Position numbers and translations under genes: made by a program | Assembly (NCBI RefSeq): GCF_014217875.1 | Contig: NZ_CP059060.1 | Location: 1,736,001-1,800,000, forward strand | Direction: 5' to 3' | From: Synechococcus sp. LTW-R | Lineage (GTDB): Bacteria > Cyanobacteriota > Cyanobacteriia > PCC-6307 > Cyanobiaceae | Length of the DNA: 64,000 nucleotides | Shown: positions 58,591-64,000 of the stretch, one piece after another | Position numbering within the stretch: position 1 is the stretch's first letter | How the letters are laid out: each line of letters begins with the position of its first letter | The notes under the pieces: generated by a model | Seen by the model: only the letters and a program-made list of their open reading frames with translations | Databases searched by the model: none | Told to the model about the DNA's origin: nothing

Positions 58591-59340
58591 TTAGTTGGTT
58601 GTTCCTGGGTTATCCCCCAGGAACTCCAGGATTTCGCGGTCCTTGAGGCTTTGCGCCGCGGCAGCTGTGCAGGGCTCGTCCAGGGGCTGACCGGCGGCAA
58701 GGTTCCGCAGGCAGTCTTGCGCGCGGGTGAGTTCCGTTTCAAGGGCGTCAATGCGCTCCATCAGGTTGCGGATCACCCGAGCCTCCGCGTCGGGCAGGGC
58801 GGAGTGCGCAAGAGGGTTCACGCGAACGCCGCTCTGGTGAACGACGCGGCCGGGGACGCCCACCACGGTGCTGTCCGGGGCGACATCGCGCAGGACGACC
58901 GAGCCTGCGCCAATGCGGGTGTTGGCCCCCACTTCAATGGCACCGAGAACCTTGGCTCCAGCACCGACGACAACGTTCTCCGCGAGGGTCGGGTGACGCT
59001 TCCCGTGGGCTTTGCCCGTTCCTCCGAGGGTGACGCCTTGGTAGAGCAGGCAGTTGTTGCCCACCACGGCCGTTTCGCCGATCACGACACCCATGCCATG
59101 GTCGATGAACACCCCTTGGCCGATCCGGGCTCCTGGGTGAATTTCGATGCCGGTGAGCCAGCGTCCCAGTTGGCTGAGCAGGCGGGCCGGTAGCGGCGCA
59201 ACACGCCAGAGGCGGTGACTGAGGCGGTGCAACGTCAGGGCATGTAGCCCCGGGTAGCAGCACAGCATTTCCAACGTGCCGCGTGCTGCCGGGTCCCGTT
59301 CCTTGATGATCGCCAGGTCGGCTCGCAGCGCGTTCAGCAT
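58591..59340 (-). CDS. cysE: Serine O-acetyltransferase
   Basis: CysE makes O-acetylserine for cysteine synthesis. ATG 59340 ([21 protein letters not shown]) gives 249 residues; 17 further codons are open upstream. After a helical N-terminus come hexapeptide repeats with [27 protein letters not shown] and GKRHPTL. The C-terminus is extended with a helical region and ends [10 protein letters not shown]. Confidence 0.94.
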   Translation of the reverse strand: MLNALRADLAIIKERDPAARGTLEMLCCYPGLHALTLHRLSHRLWRVAPLPARLLSQLGRWLTGIEIHPGARIGQGVFIDHGMGVVIGETAVVGNNCLLYQGVTLGGTGKAHGKRHPTLAENVVVGAGAKVLGAIEVGANTRIGAGSVVLRDVAPDSTVVGVPGRVVHQSGVRVNPLAHSALPDAEARVIRNLMERIDALETELTRAQDCLRNLAAGQPLDEPCTAAAAQSLKDREILEFLGDNPGTTN

Positions 59341-59424
59341 CGTTCCATCTTGCTGAGCAAGAGTTTGACCGAGGGGCCCTCGGTCATGCATGATCTCTAA
59401 GCCGGCGGTTGAGCCGCGGCGACT

Positions 59425-59496
59425 GCGGATGTAGCTCAGTGGTAGAGCATCTCCTTGCCAAGGAGAGGGTCGAGAGTTCGAATCTCTTCATCCGCT
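59425..59496 (+). tRNA. tRNA-Gly (GCC anticodon)
   Basis: This is a 72-base cloverleaf. Acceptor stem GCGGATG/CATCCGC, D arm GCTC...GAGC, anticodon stem TCTCC/GGAGA with loop TTGCCAA (anticodon GCC), T arm GAGAG-TTCGAAT-CTCTT (one mismatch or G-T pair at the base). The discriminator is T and CCA is not encoded. Confidence 0.96.
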
Positions 59497-59511
59497 TGTG
59501 AATCAATAGAA

Positions 59512-59543
59512 GGCTGTGATTACAGCCCTCGTTGAAGTCTTTT
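59512..59543 (+). terminator. Possible terminator after tRNA-Gly
   Basis: The hairpin GGCTGT-GATT-ACAGCC (59512-59527) is followed 10 bases later by TCTTTTCTC. The T-run is short and not adjacent, so this is a weak call. Confidence 0.35.
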
Positions 59544-59558
59544 CTCTAGAAGCGGCGA

Positions 59559-60548
59559 TCAGCTGGTGAGCAGGCCGATTTCCTTGCGGAGCTGATCGAT
59601 CGTTGCTGTGCCGAGATAACTCTGGGCGCAGTGCACCTGGGGCATGCGCATCAGCTGAGCGCGGTTCTGGCGCAGGCTCTGCTCCACCAAGGGCAGGCTG
59701 GGGCGATCGCAGAGCACATGGCTGGAGGCCCGTAGCAGGGCGAGCAGTCGGCTGCTGACATCCGGGGTGGCGGTCATCAGCAGCAGTTCGTTGCCGCGCA
59801 TGCTGTGGAGGATCACTTCAGCGGCCCGCAAGATGCCTGGGCTGATGCTGACGAGTCCCACGCAGCTGCCGGCGCGCAGGTCCTTCAGTAGGTCGAGCTC
59901 GTGGCGGAAGTCATTGAGGTCAACGGGGACGGCACGCACGCCGTGGCGCTTGGCGATCTCCTCAACGGGCTGCAGGAAGTAGCGACTGGTGACGACAGTG
60001 CCGTTGCTGGAGTTCTCGAGCACCGCCTCCAGTTCCTCCATCGGAACCACCTCGACGGGGGCGTCCAGGTGTGGGGTGAGCTCCTCGGAGATCAGCATGG
60101 AGGCGCCGATGTCCTCCCGCGGGGTGCTGACCAGCACCCGGGCGCCGCAGCGCAGCCGCCAGTCGATCTCGCGGGTCAAGAGCTCGCGGGCCTGCTGCAG
60201 GGTGCAGCCGGCGTTGAGGAGGCCATCCACGCTCTGGCGGACCTCGCGGTCGATGTCAGGCAGGTGCCGCCCGCGGGGTCCCGGGGGTGGCTTGATTTCC
60301 CGGGGGTTTTGTTGATCCCGTACGTAGATGCCAGAACCGGCCATGGCTTCCACCACGCCGTCGTTCTCCAGTTGGCGGTAGACCTTGCTGATCGTGTTGC
60401 GATGCAGGCCGGTCTGCATCGCCAGCTGGCGGGTACTGGGTAGGCGATGGCCGGGCGGGAAGTGCCGTGCTGCAATCGCAAAGCAAATCTGGTTGTACAG
60501 CTGGCTCGAGGCCGGGATATCGCTGTCCTGCTGAATGTGGAACCGCAC
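59559..60548 (-). CDS. GntR-family transcriptional regulator
   Basis: Read from GTG 60548 (VRFHIQQDSDIPASSQLYNQI) the protein has 329 residues. The winged helix-turn-helix is LPSTRQLAMQTGLHRNTISKVYRQLENDGVVEAMAGSGIYV. The C-terminal ~230 residues form a larger effector-like part without aminotransferase features (no PLP lysine motif). Picocyanobacteria keep such a regulator in a conserved place; its targets are not known. It is divergent from the dienelactone hydrolase gene. Confidence 0.85.
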   Translation of the reverse strand: MRFHIQQDSDIPASSQLYNQICFAIAARHFPPGHRLPSTRQLAMQTGLHRNTISKVYRQLENDGVVEAMAGSGIYVRDQQNPREIKPPPGPRGRHLPDIDREVRQSVDGLLNAGCTLQQARELLTREIDWRLRCGARVLVSTPREDIGASMLISEELTPHLDAPVEVVPMEELEAVLENSSNGTVVTSRYFLQPVEEIAKRHGVRAVPVDLNDFRHELDLLKDLRAGSCVGLVSISPGILRAAEVILHSMRGNELLLMTATPDVSSRLLALLRASSHVLCDRPSLPLVEQSLRQNRAQLMRMPQVHCAQSYLGTATIDQLRKEIGLLTS

Positions 60549-60654
60549 GCCCGAGTGGCACAAGCTGTTCGGGCCACCTTACGGATCTTTGTTCCCGGTG
60601 ACAATTGCGTTGTTGGCATAAAACGGTGTGCCGGTTCCCAACTCCTCCAACGCG

Positions 60655-61404
60655 ATGACCATCCAGGCCGACTGGGTTCAGCTCTCCGTTCCCTCTGAAG
60701 CCGGTGTGACAGCGACCACCATGCCGGCCTGGTGGGTGCAGCCAGAGCGGCCTCGCGGGGCTGTTCTGGTTCTGCCTGAGGTGTTTGGAGTGAACAGCTG
60801 GGTGCGCAGCGTGGCGGAACGGTTGGCTCAGGAGGGTTACGCAGCCTTAGCGCTGAGCACCTTCTCGCGCACGGCTCCTGATTTGGAGGTGGGCTACGAC
60901 GAAGCCGGCTTGGCCACGGGCCGGAAGCATCGGGATCAGGTGACGGCTCCGCAGCTCTTCGCGGATGTTCAAGTTGCCGTCGATTGGCTCCAGCAGGCCC
61001 ATCCGTCCCTGCGGTTGGGGTGCGTGGGCTTCTGCTTTGGCGGCCACCTGGCGATGCTGGCGGCGACGAACCCAGCGATTGAGGCCACGTGCGATTTCTA
61101 TGGCGCCCGGGTGTCCTGCTTCAAGCCCGGGTCAGCTGACTCAGCGACCCTGTCGGTTGTTCCACAGATCCCAGGTCGACTCTGGTGTTTCTGCGGCGAC
61201 CAAGATCCGTTGATGCCCGCTGAAGAAGTGCAAGCGATTGATCGAGCCCTGCACACAGCGGATTCCAGCTGGGCGCGCCATCGCCTGGTTGTGGCGACTG
61301 GAGCCGGTCACGGATACATGTGTGAGGCCAGGACAGACTTCCACCCTGAGGCTGCGGCCTCGGGATGGAGCCTGATGCTGGAGCTCTTCGCTGAGGCGCT
61401 TTAG
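60655..61404 (+). CDS. Dienelactone hydrolase family protein
   Basis: This is a 249-residue alpha/beta hydrolase from ATG 60655. The nucleophile elbow GFCFGG carries a cysteine as in dienelactone hydrolases, with the acid in CGDQDPLMP and the histidine in [28 protein letters not shown] is typical. The natural substrate in cyanobacteria is not established. It overlaps the infC stop by 4 bases (convergent). Confidence 0.88.
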   Translation: MTIQADWVQLSVPSEAGVTATTMPAWWVQPERPRGAVLVLPEVFGVNSWVRSVAERLAQEGYAALALSTFSRTAPDLEVGYDEAGLATGRKHRDQVTAPQLFADVQVAVDWLQQAHPSLRLGCVGFCFGGHLAMLAATNPAIEATCDFYGARVSCFKPGSADSATLSVVPQIPGRLWCFCGDQDPLMPAEEVQAIDRALHTADSSWARHRLVVATGAGHGYMCEARTDFHPEAAASGWSLMLELFAEAL

Positions 61405-62042
61405 CCCTCGGCCTTCGCGGCGGCTTGGCGAGGCGTCTCGATCGTGCGCACCGCTTTGCTGGCTGCGGCTTCGGCCTCTTTCTCCTTGGCCAGCGGGGTT
61501 TTACGGGGGCTCAGGAACATGATCATGTTCCGGCCCTCGCGCTTGGGATCCTGCTGAATTTCAGCTTTCTCCTCGAGGTCCTTCGCCATGCGGCGAAGAA
61601 GCTGCTCAGCCAAGGCGGTGTGCTGGATTTCGCGGCCGCGGAAGATCACGGTGCACTTGACCTTGTCGCCGGCTTTCAGGAAGCGAGAGGCCTGACCGAG
61701 CCGCACGTCGTAGTCGTGCTGGTCGATCTTGTAGCGCATCTTGACCTCTTTGACTTCGGTCTGGTGCGACTTTTTCTTGGCTTCCTTGGCCTTCTTTTCC
61801 TGTTCGAACTTGAACTTGCCGTAGTCCATGATCCGGCAGACCGGTGGGTCAGCCTTTTCACTCACGAGCACCAGGTCCAGCTCGCGGTCCTTGGCGACGT
61901 CGAGTGCCTCTTCCCTTGAGATCACTCCCAGCTGACTGCCGTCGGCATCGACCACCCGGAGCTGGGGGTAATTGATGCGGTCGTTGATGTTGGGGAGCTC
62001 CCGGACAGGAGCACGGCGGTCAAAACGAGGACGGGGTGGCAT
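61401..62042 (-). CDS. infC: Translation initiation factor IF-3
   Basis: IF-3 keeps 30S subunits free and checks start codons. The 213-residue protein has the N-domain ([31 protein letters not shown]), the basic linker ([17 protein letters not shown]) and the C-domain ([30 protein letters not shown]). A C-terminal Ala/Lys/Glu tail of about 35 residues extends beyond E. coli IF-3. Confidence 0.96.
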   Translation of the reverse strand: MPPRPRFDRRAPVRELPNINDRINYPQLRVVDADGSQLGVISREEALDVAKDRELDLVLVSEKADPPVCRIMDYGKFKFEQEKKAKEAKKKSHQTEVKEVKMRYKIDQHDYDVRLGQASRFLKAGDKVKCTVIFRGREIQHTALAEQLLRRMAKDLEEKAEIQQDPKREGRNMIMFLSPRKTPLAKEKEAEAAASKAVRTIETPRQAAAKAEG

Positions 62043-62084
62043 TCAGATGGGCGAGAGGACGGAAAAACAGTTGCTGTTCACCGT

Positions 62085-62999
62085 TCACCCTAGGACGTGC
62101 TCGATCGCCGACAAGGCCCGTTCCAGTGGATCGCCGTCTTGGCCCGGTGCATCCAGCCAAAGGGGTTGATGCTGGCGGCGAAACCACGTTCGCTGGCGCT
62201 TGGCGAATTGCTGGGTGCGTTTGGTGGTCTGCGCGATGGCCTGCTGCTCGTTCAACTGACCCCGCAGCAGGGCGGCTGCTTCTGCGTAGCCGATGGTGTC
62301 CAGCAGTGGGCAGTCCGCTCCGTAGCGCTGTTGGAGCGTTTGCGTTTCAGCCACCAAGCCATCGCTGTACAGCGCATGGCTGCGTTGGGCAATGCGTTGT
62401 TTGAGGTTGCTCGGGTTGAGCCCCAGCTCAAGGACACGCCAGGGCGGTGGATTGGAGCCCTGTTGCTGGCTGAGGGGACGACCCGTGGCATAGAGCACCT
62501 CCAGGGCGCGCTGGGTTCGCACGGCGTCGTTGGCCATGATCCGCTCAGCGGCGCTTGGATCCGCTTGGCGCAGCAGGGCGTAGCACTGGTTCTGGCCCAG
62601 GGCCTCGAGCTCCCCCCGTAGTTGTGGTTGCGGCGGCACCGCCGGTGGCGTCATCCCCTGGGTGATGGCCTTGATGTAGAGACCGCTGCCGCCCACGAGA
62701 AAGGCCACCCCGCGCCTCTGGTGTTCCGCGGCGATAGCTCGGTCGGCTTCCTGGCGGAACTCCTGCAAATTGATGGGTTGATCGGGAGCCCGCAGGTCCA
62801 GCAGCTCATGGCGAACGGCGGCCCGTTGCTCGGCCGTCGGTTTGGCCGTGCCGATCGTCATGTCCTTGTAAAGCTGCCTGGAATCGACGGACAGCACAGC
62901 GAGGTCAAGGGCCTTGGCGATCTCAATGCCAAGTGCGGTTTTGCCGCTGGCCGTTGGCCCCAGCAAGGCGATGACGAGGGGCTGACTGGATGGACTCAT
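62085..62999 (-). CDS. miaA: tRNA dimethylallyltransferase
   Basis: MiaA adds the isopentenyl group to A37 of tRNAs reading UNN codons. ATG 62999 ([24 protein letters not shown]) gives 304 residues. P-loop [33 protein letters not shown] and [17 protein letters not shown] are all family motifs. It is divergent from gyrB, with 184 bases between the starts. Confidence 0.96.
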   Translation of the reverse strand: MSPSSQPLVIALLGPTASGKTALGIEIAKALDLAVLSVDSRQLYKDMTIGTAKPTAEQRAAVRHELLDLRAPDQPINLQEFRQEADRAIAAEHQRRGVAFLVGGSGLYIKAITQGMTPPAVPPQPQLRGELEALGQNQCYALLRQADPSAAERIMANDAVRTQRALEVLYATGRPLSQQQGSNPPPWRVLELGLNPSNLKQRIAQRSHALYSDGLVAETQTLQQRYGADCPLLDTIGYAEAAALLRGQLNEQQAIAQTTKRTQQFAKRQRTWFRRQHQPLWLDAPGQDGDPLERALSAIEHVLG

Positions 63000-63183
63000 C
63001 ACCGCACTTTGCCGGGTGACCTGCAAACCGAGGGGTGCCCCCCTTGCCGAAATTGCCCCTCAGCGGCCCCTACAAGCGCCTCTATTGCATCGGTGGTAGA
63101 TTGACCCCTAAAGGCTGGTCTCTGCTCGGCTTTTTGCCCTTGTTGAGCCTCCTGCGGGAGAGATTCAGCCCCTGCCGGATTCC

Positions 63184-64000
63184 ATGAGCGAAGCCACGAA
63201 AGTTCAGGCTGCCTACGGCGCCGAGCAGATCCAGGTCTTGGAGGGCTTGGAGCCGGTCCGTAAGCGCCCTGGGATGTACATCGGCTCCACCGGGCCGAGG
63301 GGCTTGCACCACCTGGTCTATGAGGTGGTCGATAACTCTGTTGACGAAGCCCTCGCTGGGCATTGCAACGAGATCCGGGTTGCGATTGAAGAGGACGGCA
63401 GCTGTTCCGTCAGCGACAACGGCCGCGGCATCCCGACGGATGTCCACCCCAAAACCGGCAAAAGCGCCCTGGAGACTGTTCTGACGGTTCTCCACGCCGG
63501 CGGCAAGTTCGGAGCCGGCGGCTACAAGGTCTCGGGTGGTCTCCACGGGGTTGGTGTCTCCGTGGTCAACGCCCTGTCCGAGTGGGTTGAGGTTCTTGTT
63601 TACCGCCAGGGCAAAGAGCACCGTCAGCGCTTTGAACGGGGTGCTCCGATTGGCAGCTTGGGCATTGAGCCGGGAGCCGATCCCAGCCGCACTGGAACCA
63701 CGGTGCGCTTCAAGCCGGATCTAGAGATCTTCACCGGCGGGATTGACTTTGACTACAACACGCTCTCGGCTCGTTTAAGGGAGCTTGCTTACCTCAATGG
63801 TGGGGTCAAAATCGTTTTCCGCGACGAGCGCCCCGCGGCACGCGATGCCGAGGGTGAAGCTCATGAGGAGATTTATCACTACGAAGGCGGCATTAAGGAA
63901 TACGTCGCCTACATGAATGCGGAGAAGGATGCTCTACATCCCGATATCATTTATGTGAACTCCGAGAAAGATGGGGTTCAGATTGAAGCCGCACTGCAGT
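63184..64000 (+). CDS. gyrB: DNA gyrase subunit B (N-terminal part, cut by window edge)
   Basis: This is the ATPase subunit of gyrase; 272 residues are visible from ATG 63184. GHKL ATPase motifs are seen: VYEVVDNSVDEALAGHCNEI (catalytic Glu and Asn), VSDNGRGIPTDVH, VLHAGGKFGAGGYKVSGGLHGVGVSVVNAL and TGTTVRFKPD. The transducer and TOPRIM domains lie outside the window. Confidence 0.97.
   Translation, partial: MSEATKVQAAYGAEQIQVLEGLEPVRKRPGMYIGSTGPRGLHHLVYEVVDNSVDEALAGHCNEIRVAIEEDGSCSVSDNGRGIPTDVHPKTGKSALETVLTVLHAGGKFGAGGYKVSGGLHGVGVSVVNALSEWVEVLVYRQGKEHRQRFERGAPIGSLGIEPGADPSRTGTTVRFKPDLEIFTGGIDFDYNTLSARLRELAYLNGGVKIVFRDERPAARDAEGEAHEEIYHYEGGIKEYVAYMNAEKDALHPDIIYVNSEKDGVQIEAALQ

Noticed and set aside
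59425-59560. tRNA-Gly as an integration site
   Set aside because: No integrase, direct repeat of the tRNA end, or composition change lies next to it.
1-64000. CRISPR arrays, rRNA genes, insertion sequences
   Set aside because: No regularly spaced repeats, rRNA sequence, transposase frame or terminal inverted repeats were seen on either strand; the islands seem to lack mobility genes.

Overview
The window is chromosomal DNA of a cyanobacterium of the Synechococcus/Cyanobium (picocyanobacterial) type. Three things show this: psbZ (photosystem II), the dnaN - PRC-barrel gene - purL - purF block that lies at position 1 of marine Synechococcus and Prochlorococcus genomes, and the neighbouring block gyrA/parC - TPR - queG - hpsJ-like - DUF502 - nusB - ftsY - RsbU-type phosphatase. 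The core DNA is GC-rich. Three AT-rich stretches interrupt it (about 8.0-21.3 kb, 36.0-38.6 kb and 41.4-45.6 kb) and carry surface-sugar genes.

Layout. 1-5034: RsbU-type phosphatase (partial), ftsY, nusB, DUF502 and HpsJ-like genes on the minus strand, then queG on plus. 5056-8461: TPR protein and the gyrase/topo IV A subunit, whose last ~150 codons are AT-rich. 8504-21274: one tightly packed minus-strand operon of 12 genes for a CMP-legionaminic-acid-type nonulosonic acid, with a HisF-HisH fusion, a sugar amidotransferase and a second, separate HisF/HisH pair. 21277-25946: uvrA and recN (minus). 26005-29723: ABC1/UbiB kinase, small exported protein and thrC. 29776-30160: candidate replication origin. 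30161-36003: dnaN, PRC-barrel, purL and purF. 36316-38562: glycosyltransferase and a second sugar amidotransferase. 38635-40461: aspartokinase. 40493-41373: decayed holA and purF fragments. 41900-45160: radical SAM protein and a glycosyltransferase-like gene in gene-poor DNA. 45622-45845: decayed lysC fragments. 45843-51745: holA, a Phd-PIN fusion, cobH, mutS, psbZ and ribH. 52227-55684: complete dTDP-L-rhamnose operon rmlACDB. 55714-64000: secA, cysE, tRNA-Gly, GntR regulator, dienelactone hydrolase, infC, miaA and the start of gyrB.

How the genes work together. The large operon holds recognisable counterparts of the Campylobacter Ptm/Leg route: PtmA, PtmF and PtmE make a GDP-amino sugar, LegB, C, H, G and I build the nine-carbon acid, and LegF activates it with CMP. 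Two ammonia-delivery modules (a HisF-HisH fusion and a free HisF/HisH pair) and two PP-loop amidotransferases (10988-12352 and 37465-38562) suggest that the sugar carries acetamidino groups, perhaps at two positions. The rml operon supplies rhamnose for the same envelope.

Genome history can be read directly. Relative to the usual picocyanobacterial order (purF next to gyrA) the uvrA-to-purF block is inverted, with a foreign island at each end. Separately, collinear decayed fragments of holA, purF and lysC show an old tandem duplication running from inside purF to inside holA, whose second copy has largely rotted and now hosts the third island.
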